64,000 nucleotides of DNA from Tetrahymena thermophila SB210 (taxonomy: Eukaryota > Ciliophora > Oligohymenophorea > Hymenostomatida > Tetrahymenidae): assembly GCF_000189635.1 (NCBI RefSeq), contig NW_002476345.1, positions 5,211 through 69,210 on the forward strand, given 5' to 3'. The translations under genes were made by a program, and so were the position numbers. Position 1 is the first letter of the stretch. Each line of letters starts with the position of its first letter. The notes below the pieces were generated by a model, which had not been told where the DNA came from, made no database searches, and saw nothing but the letters and a program-made list of their open reading frames with translations. Shown piece after piece: positions 1 through 12,600 of the stretch.

Positions 1-3000
1 TATTTTATTGATTCACAAAATTTAAATGGTATTAAATATATCAAGATAATTTAATTTGAATATATTTTGACAGATATTAGAATGTTTATTTAAATAAAGA
101 CATCATTTCATAGGATGTTTAACAATTTAAAATTGTAGAAATAACTAATTAATCACTAATCTAAGCAAATATTATGAATAATTCTTGTTTTAAATATTTT
201 CATTTAAAGCTGCAATAATTTTAGTATTACTAAAATTTTACTGCAATTTCTCATATTTTAAGACCAAGTCACTTATATCCTGGTTTTTCAATTATGGAAA
301 ATTGATTTTATGTATTTAAATAAGCTACATCTGTGAAAAGATCATTATATATTAAAAATTATTTACAGTATTTAAAATATATTAAATTTAAATTTATAAT
401 AGGTATAATTTCACAGAAAAACATTTTTTACATATATATAATAAAATTGGTCATTTATTTATTTACAATACAATTATTATTATGAAATTTCAATTAAGCA
501 ATATTGATTTGTAGATTAAATTTTACTTTGGGCGGATGAGAAAATTTTACACATAAAATTTAGTTTTCAATCCACAAATAAAAAAGAGATACTGTTGATG
601 AAATTAATATTTACATTTTTATATGAATGTTTGTTTTTTATATAATTTAAATCAACTAGTCAGGAGAGTGCTCAGCCTAGACAGATAAATTTCACTTTAT
701 AATTAAATTCAAGAGATTGGTTATAATGTTTGCTGTTAAAATATAATTTCTAAACTGATTGATTTTCATAATTTATTATTATATAGATAATAAAACTTGA
801 AATTTAGTTTATCAGGCAAATCAAATATAGAATTCTTTTATAATTTGTAAATAATATTCATGAATGTCTAAATTTAATAAAAATAAATGAAGGATATAAT
901 GTAACTATATTCCAAATTTGAAAAATAAAATAATTAATTCACAAACATTCTTGCTATTTATTTAGGTTGGTATTTTTTACATTTTTTAATTGTCTCATAA
1001 TTTATTAAAAGTCATTCTTACTAACTACTTTTTAGCTTTTTTTTCATGATTTGTAATTTAAATCTAAAAGAGCAAAAAAATTTTATCAAAATGAAATAAG
1101 GAAAGCATATGGATTTAGGATAAAAAAGTAAAATATATTCAACATACATTCTTTTTGATTTTGCACAAAAATAAATAAAATCATCAAATTTTATCTGGAT
1201 ACATTTTTTAAAGTAGATTAAAAGATTATTAAGTTTACTTGATGTTTGTTATATTATGATTATAGTATTCTTCAGTTTTTGTAGCTATAGTAACACCTAG
1301 CTTTTAGAAATGTAATCTAATGAATGCAATTATTTTAAAAAGAATTTTGTAAAAAAAGAATGAGTTATTACTTTGTTAAAAATATTAATTAGCATGTAAA
1401 TAAAATATGTATAGTAAAAATAAATTGTATTAAAGCAATAGCTTATAGTTAGAAGTTATTAGATTAAAAAATTTATGGTTGAAAATAATACTTTATATAA
1501 ATTATAATTTTCTTCTCAATTTAAAAATATTAAGCATAGTTTATTTATTGAAAATATTTAAATTCTTTTATATCTGGTAAAGAAGAAAAAAAATTTATAG
1601 ACATTTAGTAAAAATAATTTGTATTGAAATCATATCATACATAGTTAGAAGTTTTGATATTAAAAAATGTTTGATTGAAAAGTAGATATGATTTTATCCT
1701 CAATTTAAAAAATATAAAGTAAATGCAGTTTATTTATTGAAGATAATAACGCATTTTCAAGGAAGGTGAAAAAAAATTGAAAAGAAATTATTACTAGTGT
1801 TTCCATAAATTGAAAAATAAAAAAATAATTAAAGATTATGGCAAGTGATATCGCTAATTGATAAAAAAACTATAATGTGAATCAGTTAAAGAATAAGTGA
1901 GTGAAAAGTTAAAATTTTTATATTTAATTATCCTTAGATAAATCAGGCTTGAATAATAATTAAAAAACAGTTGATATTAATCATTAAAAATACCACAAAG
2001 ATGCTTGAAAATTATTTATTTTTTAACAAAATATATTAAAATAAATATACGTCATTAAAATAATACAATGTAACTTTAGAAGTTCTATATTTAAGTTGAT
2101 TTTATAGATGAATTTTGTTATTATAGAAAGATCATAACCATTATTAAAAATGAAAAAATAAATAATAAATTATTAGTTTTAAGTATTTAATTGAGATGAT
2201 TTATTAAATTTATTCAAGAAGTAATCTTTTTTAAAAATGTTCCTTCACTAGAAATTTTTGTAAATATCATAAAATCAATAAAAAAACAACACTAATTCAC
2301 TTTCAAGAGCATATTTGAAAATAATTATACTATTATAAGCTTTAGTTATTGAATTTGCAACCAGGCCTATATAATATAAGGTTTTACTGGAGATTAAATT
2401 TTCATAATAATTACTAGTTTAAGCTTATTTAAGGTATTACAAATCCTGCTTGCTTTACTTTTTTTTTGATTTTAATCAAATTTAATCGTAAAAGTATGGA
2501 TAAAATAACAATAAATAATTATTATAAAAATAAATGGCTGGTTTAAATTTAAACATGTTAGGCTGAACGAATATTATAATTTGTGGCGTAACTCTTTTTA
2601 TTTTATCCTTAAACTAACTTTGTTTCGTTTTTTATAGAAAATATGCTAAATACTAATTAAAAGAAAGTTTAAAACAAAATAAAAAAATTTTAAGGTTAGA
2701 ATTCGTATCAATAATTACCATGCAAAAAAGAAACAAAAGTGTTTTTAATTAGATAGATATTGTTAACTTCATTAACTAAGTTATCTTATTCAGAAATTAC
2801 AAATTATTTTTATTGTAATCTGAAATAAGTCAATGTATTTATTCATGGGATTACAAACTCCTGCCTGGTAAATCAATCACGTCCAGTGATGGAAAAATTA
2901 TTATTTAATTAATTTCTTTCTTTATAAATCCAATTTGTTTCTAATACAAAAGAATATAAACAATAAATTATCAAAAAGAAATCAAATAAATTTCAAAATA

Positions 3001-3033
3001 ATAACTAATAATAAAAAAATCATTAAAAACAAA
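1..3033. other. AT-rich intergenic region
   Basis: No reading frame with protein-like composition was found on either strand under the ciliate code. The stretch is almost all A/T with short slightly GC-richer patches near 525-545, 655-690 and 2860-2890 that match no RNA gene I can recognise. A diverged tandem repeat lies at about 1385-1790 (listed separately). The last few hundred bases are presumably the promoter and 5' leader of the gene starting at 3034; no specific motif is identifiable. Confidence 0.6.
1385..1790. repeat. Diverged tandem duplication, unit about 195 bp
   Basis: Two adjacent copies of about 195 bp share several ordered anchors. An 'agtaaaaataa.ttgtatt' string is at about 1412 and about 1607, an 'agttagaag' string at about 1448 and 1643, and a 'ctcaatttaaaaa' string followed by 'tttatttattgaa' closes each copy. 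Identity is moderate with many small indels, so the duplication is old. It lies in noncoding AT-rich DNA, and no function is evident. Confidence 0.55.
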
Positions 3034-4620
3034 ATGAGCAGCTTTAATAATTCAAACTACTTTTTCTAATCTAATTAAGATATCTAATCATACAGCTAGA
3101 TAGATAACTAACTAAATATTTAAATCAACCCTAAACTATTTTATGGCTCTGAAACAAGCATAGCATAAATTTCTGATGACCTCAACACTGGATTAACTAG
3201 TTTCTGCGCTTAAAAGAACATAAATCAACTACAAGAAAACTTAAGTTCCCCTGAATCAGGATCTCAATTAAGAAGCAGTTTTGCCTCCAACTAATCTCAC
3301 TATTCTTCTGATTCAAGCAGAGAAGTAGAGATGGCTTAGTTTGGCTTTACTAAAATAAATTAAATGGAAATTGAATCAGAATGTCTTACTGTTTCAGACG
3401 AAACTAAAGTTAATTATTCCAGCCCTTCATTCTAAATCGCCTCTTAAGCTCATTTGATTCCAGGTGATTATCTCATTGAATTTAACCAATTAGAGAGTTT
3501 ATTATAAATAAATGCTGGAAACTAAGTTGATTTTAATAATTCCTAAATTAACACATGGAAAAAATGCATCTAAATTGAAAAAGATTAATCTGAGAATGGA
3601 TGTTTCTACGTTTCATTGGGACAAAAAGAGGACAGCTACCCAACTTAAATATATGAAGCCGCCTAAATTATTTAATCCTTGAAAGAGAAGAAGTTATTAA
3701 TCTCTAACTAAATGAGAGAAGAAGAAAGTTAAAAATTTGAAAACCGCATTCAAATGATTGAAAATATATTAGAATCTGTATCGAAAAAATCCAACGAAGC
3801 TTAATAATTGCAAAACTAAATTAATTAATAAGCTTTTTATGAAAATTATTAATTATCCTTAAAAAAGGCAAAGAATATCATGAGAGAAATTGTAAATGCT
3901 AATGGATCAACAAAATCTTTTGTTTTTGCTTAAATAAAAGCTTTCAACCCAAAGAGCCTCTCTAAAGAAATAACTTAAATGATCTATTCCCCTAAGCTAG
4001 TTAAAATATTGTACAATGAATCAGCAGCTGATAACCTTTTCTACAATTAAATTTTGAGAAAAGGTATAATCGAAATGTTTGATTCATAAGGTCATTTACT
4101 TCTTAATTCTTTAGAAATAGAGAAATCAAGTGAAGTTGATTTGTAGTCTTCTTAGTCTTTAAAAAATCAGAAAATCAGTTTAACATTATACACATCTGAT
4201 AACTTTTAAGTACCAATTACTGTTACCTTAAAAAAGTACAATCTTTCATAAGGAGACTAAATTTAATGCAGCGCTGTTGACCATGAATTACTAGTTTTTG
4301 ATATCAAAATCAAAATTAAGTACCAAAAGCAATTAAAAACTATGCGTAATAACGCATAAGAGCTCCTTATCAAGAAGAAAATTTGCAAAAAAAATTCACC
4401 AACTGTAGGAAAAAAGATGTTGAAGAAAAAGGCAAACGGCAACCATAAATCCAAGTCTTAGTCTGACTGTTAGTGCAGTAGTTGCTAAACAAACTAAACA
4501 GAAAACTAACAAGAATATTTTGGATACTACTTAGAAACCCTTGGATTTTTAAATAAATTTTATCCAGAAAAACTCTAAAGTGATAGCGATAAATTTGATT
4601 TAATTTAATTGAGCAAATGA
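3034..4620 (+). CDS. Glutamine-rich protein of unknown function, possible PAS-like segment
   Basis: An uninterrupted ciliate-code frame of 528 aa runs from ATG at 3034 to TGA at 4618-4620. The first third is S/N/Q-rich and probably disordered. A charged, coiled-coil-like stretch follows (about residues 210-290). About residues 330-430 contain alternating hydrophobic strands around 'IEMFDSQGHLLLNS', which faintly recalls a PAS-type fold; this is a guess. The C-terminus is lysine-rich, then has a cysteine-containing segment. No catalytic motif or membrane span is seen. The start is the first ATG after an A-rich leader, typical of this genome. I do not recognise the family. The coding-like tract just after the stop (4621-4930) suggests the protein may once have been longer. 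Confidence 0.75.
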
Positions 4621-4930
4621 CCCAATCAATTGATATGCCTCCTTCACCCTTTTTCATAATCAATCTCACTTTTTATCTCAGTCTCACAATTTCTCTATCT
4701 TCTCAAAAGTGCTTGATATTCAAAACCTTCATCCTAAAACTTCACCCTTTCCATTCTAAAACTTTAATCTTTCACCCCAAACAGCGAACCTTCTAGTATT
4801 ACTATTTACCATCACATAATCTAAAATTAGGTACTCAGAATAAAAAGACCAGCCTAATCTTTAAATTTTGATGAGCCTAAATTAAATTATAACTTTACTG
4901 AGTTAGAATTATACTTTTGCAATAGTAAAA
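4621..4930 (+). pseudogene. C-rich coding-like tract after the stop, possible frame-broken 3' end
   Basis: This stretch is strikingly richer in C and poorer in T-runs than neighbouring spacer. All three plus frames give locally protein-like sequence: one near 4621-4650, another through about 4650-4780 (S/H/N/F-rich), and the original gene frame again from about 4780, including 'NFDEPKLNYNFTELELYF'. The pattern is what a former C-terminal extension would look like after a few indels. No pair of splice sites that would rejoin the frames was found. It could instead be an unusual 3' UTR. Low certainty. Confidence 0.35.
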
Positions 4931-7904
4931 GCTAGGTCAGGTTTTCAATACTTTTTAACCTTTCAAAACTTTAATAACTTTAATCTAAACCTCCCCTATA
5001 CAAAAAAATAAATATAATCATAATCCATTCAAATAATTCAGTATTTAACATACAATTCATTAATTAATTCATTCATACATATTATATGTTCTATTTCTAA
5101 ATTCTATTCTTAAAAAAAAAAACCAAAAAAAACCCTCATATTTTATTTAATTTATAAACCATTAATGAATTTATTATATTTACATAATAAAAAAAATGCA
5201 CTAATTTCATTTTATTATCAGTAAAAATTGTGGATATAAAATTTTACCACTAACAAAAGTAATTTAGTTAAGAATTATCATTTCTAAAAAAAATACATAC
5301 TATGAAGTTACAATTTTCTAATACATTTGATAATTAAATTAAAAAAACAATTTCTAAGTAATATTATTGAGAATAGAAATATAATAATAAGCTGTCTTAT
5401 GTAAATAATTTGACTTTAATGGACTAATTTTATCTAAGGTTTGAATAAATAAATCAAAATAAAACTTTGATAGTAACAAAAATGCAATTGAATGTAAGAA
5501 ATTTTTAATATCCCGTTCAATTACAATAAATATAGCTTAAGAATATATGACTCTATTTTTCTTCATTTTCTTGAATTATAGAAGATGTAATTATTTTTAA
5601 AAAACTTGCTTAACATATAAAGAATTAAATATTATTGAATATATAAAAATTTGATTAAATTATTGTTTTCCTCTATTAAATATGCTTATTAATTATTATT
5701 TATGCAAACGATTATAATTTATATAAATCATTTACATTAAATTCTTCTGTAACGAGTAAAATGTACTATTTTTTGTTTGTTAATATTTTTGATTTTATAA
5801 TTTACTAAATTAATAAATATAAACTAATATAATAACACAATAATTGGTTTAATTGTGCTTAAAAAATAATGAAAAATATTCATAATTTAATTGGTATTAT
5901 CTTTGGGGAGTTTTAATGTATACCAAAATCAACTTTGAAAAAGATATATATATTTTGTATTTTTTCAAAAAATAAATAATAGACAGGAATAATTCAATTT
6001 AATGATAGCTTTTATAATGAAAATATTGTAGGTATAATTTAAATTATCATGCTATTTAATTGGAAATCAGAGAGTTAAAAATGAAGGTCGGCTATTAAAG
6101 TTATTAGAATTAGATATTTATTGAAATAAATACTTAAAATATTGCTAAATTATATTAATATGATTCTCCTGTATCCATCAATCCCCCCTCCTTATATTAT
6201 TACCTAAAATATTAATTTAATACAGTAAAGTTTGATAAAGATATTTTATATCATATATGAAAGTCTATAATAACCAATTAAAATATAAATGACGCCTTAA
6301 ATTAGCGAATTATAAAAGATTTTGTATTATTTAATTGTGATGTAAGACACTTATTATATTGTTTATTATTAGAGACAGCTTTAGAAACAATTTATAAAAA
6401 TAAAAATAAGTAAATTTGTTTATTTAGACTCAATAAAATATAAATTTGCTTTTAAAAATACTAATTTCAGGTTTCTTATTTGTCAACCAATTTTAAAATA
6501 GATTTACTTTTTTATGCTTAGTTTATAAAATCTTCAATTAATTGCTTTTCTTTATTAAAAAAATCATTAAAGATTTTATTTGAAAATCAGATACTATCTA
6601 AACTAAAATAATAGTTAATAAGATTTATAAATATTTAATTAAATATTCACTTAATTCTTTGCTTAAATCAAATATTTTTTTTAAATCTTTCTAAAAATAG
6701 TTAATTTTTTCTTTTTTAGAAATTAAATAAAATTTTGTTTATTTTTAAATTGAGACAACTATTTTTAATTTTAATGCAAAAAGAAGCAAAAGTAATTAAA
6801 ATAATCAAAATAATTAATCTTTATGATGGAAAAAATTATTCATTTATTTAGCTATTTGGATTAAGATTATTCTTAATTTATTTTAAATTTGTATTAAATA
6901 TTGAAATTATCCTTTTAATTAATGTTATGTATACTAAATTAAAATAAATATGTCTTGTGATTTATTATTCAAATTTTATTTTTTTATTTTGATTGGTGTT
7001 ATTTATTTTATGCATGTTATTTTTTATTTTTTTATTTTCTTTTTATGTTTGATTTTTATTTGTATTTATTTATTTATTTATATTTTTCATTATTTATTTA
7101 ATTTTTTTTATTTAAATATTTATCTTTTTTATTTTTTTTATTTTTAAGATCATATCTACAAAATCTCAGAAGCTCGCAAAATATTGTATTTATATCTATC
7201 AGATACAGAATCTCTCTGCTGCTCGGTTGCTTTTAGTTATTCATTCAATCTGATTCTATTAAAAAATACTAATTATATATTTTAATAAATTATTGGAAAA
7301 CTTATTATTTAAGATAAGCTTTTATATTTGAGTTAAAAACTATGGCGAAACTATTGGATCGCATAATGATAGCAAGCTTAGATAGCATGTTATCCCAGTT
7401 GATTTAAAAACTTTTATGATTTAAAGCTTATTCCTAAATAAATAAGTAAAAAATGAGATTAACTCATTAAAAAAAGAATTTATTTTTAATTTTCTTCATC
7501 ATTATTTTTGTAATTTTTTTTTTCTTTTAGTTAATTTAATTTTTTTATAAAAATTTGAATTATTTTTCCCTTTTTCCCTTTCTTATAAAAAAAGATAAAA
7601 TTTATAAATTCATAAAAGAAAGTTTAATAAATATTTAAATTTGATATAAATTCAGATAATATTTCTCCGCATTTTTTAGCTTTTACTCTTTTTTTAAAAA
7701 ATAAAAATCTAAATTAATAACAAAAATTTTATACTCTATCTAATAATTTAAATATGAGATATTAATTTTTATACTATAAAATCGAAACACTAGTCCAAAA
7801 GATATATAATTAGTTATGATATGAATTGGATTGTCCATTTTGTTTTTTAAAGTACTCGCAAACTTCTTTAAATATTTTGCTGTAATAAATAAATAATGCA
7901 TTTC
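4931..7904. other. AT-rich intergenic region
   Basis: No supported gene. A 65-codon open stretch at 6950-7147 is a low-complexity F/Y/I run caused by T-rich DNA and is not considered real. A short, less AT-biased patch at about 7150-7250 and another at about 7330-7400 stand out in composition but fold into nothing I recognise. Confidence 0.55.
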
Positions 7905-8745
7905 ATTGAAAAATTTAAGATTCTATCTTACACTAACAATTAAAATATTTCCATTTTAAAAATCTTCTAAATTAATATTTAACTAAATTTGTTTCAAGCT
8001 TATTTGCTTATCCTACTACTTTTAGCTAAGAAGATCCTTTAACAATAGATTTTTTGCTTTATAGTACGAATGCTATTCGATAGTGATAAGCTAATTTAAA
8101 AAATATCACTTACATATAGGTAAACTGATTATAAATCTTCTATTGTTGTTTATGGTTTACTTGATATTTTTTTTATGACGGAATCATATAAAAAAGAGGT
8201 GTACTAACTTATAATTTGTTGAACTACTATAATACTCAAATTGTATTAATTCTTAAATTTATCATTCAAATTACTGAATTACTAAATTGTAGAATTTGAA
8301 TTTTAAGCGAATACTTGTTAATCATTAGAAGAAGAAAAATAGTCATTTTTTTAAGACTTTTAGTAAATTATACCATTACCAACTGCTTCCAATACTTATG
8401 CATACGATTATAGGCAAAATTTATAGTCAGATGAGAATTATTTTTGACAGATTGACTAAAATGTGCTATTTATTAGGGAGTTAACCTTAATAAAAATTTA
8501 TAGTGCAAGTTTTAGAGAGATTTAAATCAATTTCTATTTCTGGTGAAATACATATATTAGAACAAGTATTATTATATTTTTTTAGATTTAAATTAAAATA
8601 GATTTAAGCATTATTTATATTTTACTTAATTGTTAGTAAAATAAAAAACCATTTATTAAGAAATACACTGATTTAGGCATTATACTTCCTAGTTAGAATT
8701 ATGTAAAAATAATTTTAAAAAAACTTTAAAAAACTTTTAGTTATA
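7905..8745 (-). pseudogene. Decayed fragment of the cysteine-rich surface-protein gene
   Basis: The stretch aligns collinearly with about 10280-11130 of the intact neighbour gene and its duplicate. Shared anchors include 'atatttaactaaattt' near 7975, the 'agaagatcc' block near 8028, the 'ttccaatacttatg' block near 8388 and the 'tttatattttacttaatt' block near 8610. It therefore represents the membrane-proximal ectodomain of the family on the minus strand. Many substitutions and indels have destroyed any continuous frame, and neither the signal peptide, the repeat array nor the membrane anchor is present. It is a relic of a third family copy, older than the 9.5-30 kb duplication. Confidence 0.7.
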
Positions 8746-9666
8746 AGTTTAAACTATAAATTCATCATTAGTAATATACTATTAGGAACATATTTTAGCT
8801 ATGCACTTGTTTTAATTTTAATAAAATAATTCTCCTTTTTCGAAACTATTAACATACATTGTGTTATTTTAATTGATTTTAATAATTTTCATTTAATTAA
8901 TAGCTAATTTTTTAGAATTTTAGGTAGGAAGTATAGAATATTAAATGATTTTGCTTTTAGAGTATATTTGCCATATTTAAAAAGATAATTTTTGAGAATA
9001 AATTTTATTTTATAATAAAAATTAACAAAATTATTTAATTTACTTTGAATATTTAAATTATTATCATTTTTTCAAATTAAAAATTTGTAATTATTAATAA
9101 AAACGATTTTATTTAATTTTTTTGTTACCAAAAAGGATATTTTAAATTTAATTTTAACAATTAGAATTATAAATTTGATTTAAAGCTATCTATTTTCTCT
9201 TAACAAATGAAATTTATATTTTAAAGTTATACTATTCAGAAAACTATGTTAAATAATAGAAGATGATTTATCTTGTATAAAATATTTGATTCTGATAAAA
9301 TAAGGTATTATTTAAATACATTTATTTTATTACTAAAATTCAATTAATTTTAATTTTGTTTAACTTAATGATTAACATAATTTCTTTTCTGGTTTTGTTT
9401 TTATTTACTATTATTTATTCACTAAAAATAATAATAAGTTAAAAAAAATATTAACTAAATTTCAGTTAAACAATTTTTTTAAATGTAAAAGATAAAAAAA
9501 CTAAATAATTCAATTTATTTCATTATTTTGGGTATATTTAAAAAGTAATTCATTTAAATTTGATCTATTTTAAAGTGTAAAAATTATTCAATAGTGAGAA
9601 ACAAATACATAAAAAATATAAATTTACTTTAATTTTAAAAAACTATATAGTATATATATAATAATA
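8746..9666. other. AT-rich intergenic region, start of duplicated unit
   Basis: No gene seen. From about 9470 onward the sequence matches that from about 21860 onward, marking the left edge of the tandem segmental duplication and the 3' flank of the surface-protein gene ending at 9667. Confidence 0.55.
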
Positions 9667-12600
9667 TCATTCAAATAAAATTTAATCTAAAATGATTGCT
9701 TCATCCTTTTTAACTTAATTTTGATTTTCAGTATCTCCTTTTTCTGCTTATTCAGTAATCAGGTTATTTGTTTATAAAGTTTTAGGTTAGTTGAGTTGGA
9801 TTAATTTTTTATAATTTTTTTTGTGCCTTATATAGCTTACAACACAAACACTTGTTAAACCTACAAAGGCAAAACAAGAAAATGCTATTCCAAATATTTG
9901 CACTCCTGATAATTCTTTAGTACTCTCATCTTCAGAATTACAATATTTTTAATCAACATGTAAGCACTACTCATCATAATAAATTGATGAGCTATACGAT
10001 ATTTGGCATGCAATCTATCCATTTTAAACTTAACCTTAGCTCCAAGTTAAGACCCCTTACTCGTTATAATTTTAGCATATAAGTTTATTTGGGTTTTAAT
10101 CTTACTTAATGGCATACATAATTTAGAATGATTAAGACTACTATAGAATTCTTTACTATGATTAAATGGATTTTACATTTAATAAGAACAGAGGTTACTT
10201 TTATGCACAACTATCCTATTAGCAATACATATTCGTGCTAACATAAGCAATTTATAAAACTTATAGTTATTATGATGAAGTTAAGTTTGTATCTTATTCA
10301 AGTAATGAGGTAGTATTTCCATTTTAAATATCTGATGAATTTAATATTTAACTAAATTTATATCCAGGCTAATTTGACTATCCTATAACTTTTAGTTAAG
10401 AAGATCCAGTAACAACAGATTACTTACCCTATGATGAACTAATATTACTCACTAAAGACTAATTTATTGTAAAAATATCATTTACAGCTTGCTAAATCTA
10501 CTATTTATCTTCTGTCTTTGTTTAAGATTTGCTTTATATGTTTGATATAATTAAATCATATGATTAAGAAGTATATTAATTAATTTATTCTTAAACTTAT
10601 TATAGTGCTTAAACTGTATTAATTCCAGAACTAATAACTTAAATCACGGAATTTTTAAGTTAAGTTAAACTTTCAGTAGTATTAGAAATTTTTACACATC
10701 CTTATTAACCATTAAATGATGAAAAGTATTCATTTGGTGAGCACTTTTAGCAATGATTTCCACTACCTATTACTTCCAATACTTATCCACATGATTCTAT
10801 GCATAATTTATTATCAGAAGAAATATAATTTTGACATGTTGATGAGCATGTGCTATTACTAGGGAATTAATATTAACCTTAAGAGCAATTTTGAGAACAT
10901 GTGTTAGAACCATTATCAATTTCAGGTGAAATGCAAGTATCAGTGCAAATATTGCTATTTGAGGCAGATATTTTTTTAAAGTTACAAAAAGTAGGATTTA
11001 CACATTATTTATATTTTACTTAATTATAAGTAAAATAATAAATCATTTATTGCTCACTGCATTAATTTAAACATTAAACTTCCTAATTAGATGCGTCTAC
11101 TTGTAAATAATTTGAGCAAACTTTACATTATTTTTAGCCATTAGATAAATCTACATATTCTCCTTTACCGCAGCTGCTAACACAAGCAGTTTTGTTAACA
11201 TTTTAATATTATTAAAGGGGACATGACAATAAGCATCGATTACCAGATAAACTTATAAATTCTGAATTATTACAACTGTTAACGCAAGCTGTTCCATTAG
11301 AAGAGACATATTAATTTTGATTGCACTAATTACAATAGGATGTTGAATTAACAAATTAATTATCATCACAATTAGAAACACATTGAGGTGTATTATTTTT
11401 TATATTAATGTACTAACTCTTGTTACAAGTTATGCAGAAGTTAGTTTAATTCAAATATTATCTATTATCTGAGCAAGTAAGAGTGCATTAAGTCATATTA
11501 TTTTAGTTAACAAATAATTTGTTTTTACAACTACTCAAAGGTTAGCAAGCTCGACCTGAAAAAGAAAGTACTTCTGTTTAATTATTGCAGAAATTAACAC
11601 ATTACTTTCCATCAGAAGAAACAAATTAAGTATTATTGCATTATGTACAATAATTTGTTGAATTCAAATATTGACCATCACTGCAACTAGATACACATTA
11701 TGTTTAATTATTATTATCTAAACCAAAGTATTATTAATCTTGATTGCAAGTCACGCAAAAATTGTTTGTCATATTAATAAATTAATTTTTACCGTTACAA
11801 TTAGAAATGCATTAGGTCATAGTATTATTTTAAACAAATAACTTGCTTTAGCAATCTGATTTATTTTAACATGCTCTACCAGATAGAGAAAGAATTTCTC
11901 CTTAATTACAAAAACTAACACAAGTTGTTTTGTTAGAAGAAAGATATTAAGTTGGATTACAAGATGTACAGTAATTATTAGTTATATTTGCATATTATGC
12001 ATCTCCACAGTTTGGAACACACTACAATTAATTTTTATCATCAAAACCTACAAATTAGTTAGATGTGCAATTTTAACAAAGACCTGTAGAATTCAAAAAC
12101 TAATTAAAACCATTACAATTAGAAACACACTATTGTACTCCATTATTTTATGTAATCTATTAAGTACAATTTTCTTTATATATGCAAGCATTTCCATTTA
12201 AATTAAGTATTTAACCACCTAAATCACAAGTTTATAAGCAAGATGTTTAATTATAAGAAGGAAAACCTTTTTGACATTTTACACAGTAGCTGGTGGAGTT
12301 ATAATATAAACCTTCATTGCATTTACTAACACAAGTTCCATTTTTCTTAGAATCATCATAATTTATGAAAGGTGTATCTCCACTACAAGTATAACATGTC
12401 TAATTATTTAGATCAACAAATTATCTATTTGAATTGCAATTAGAAACACATTGTGTTATGCTATTATTTTATGAAATAAGCTAAGTACAGTTTTCTTTAT
12501 AAATGCAAGCATTTCCATTTAAGTTAAGTATTTAACCACCCTTATCGCAATTATCTAAGCAAGAAGCTTAATCATAAGAAGGGAAACCTTTTAGACATTT

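Noticed and set aside
6950-7147. 65-codon plus-strand open stretch
   Set aside because: It is a low-complexity F/Y/I run from T-rich DNA, with no family resemblance and no flanking coding signal.
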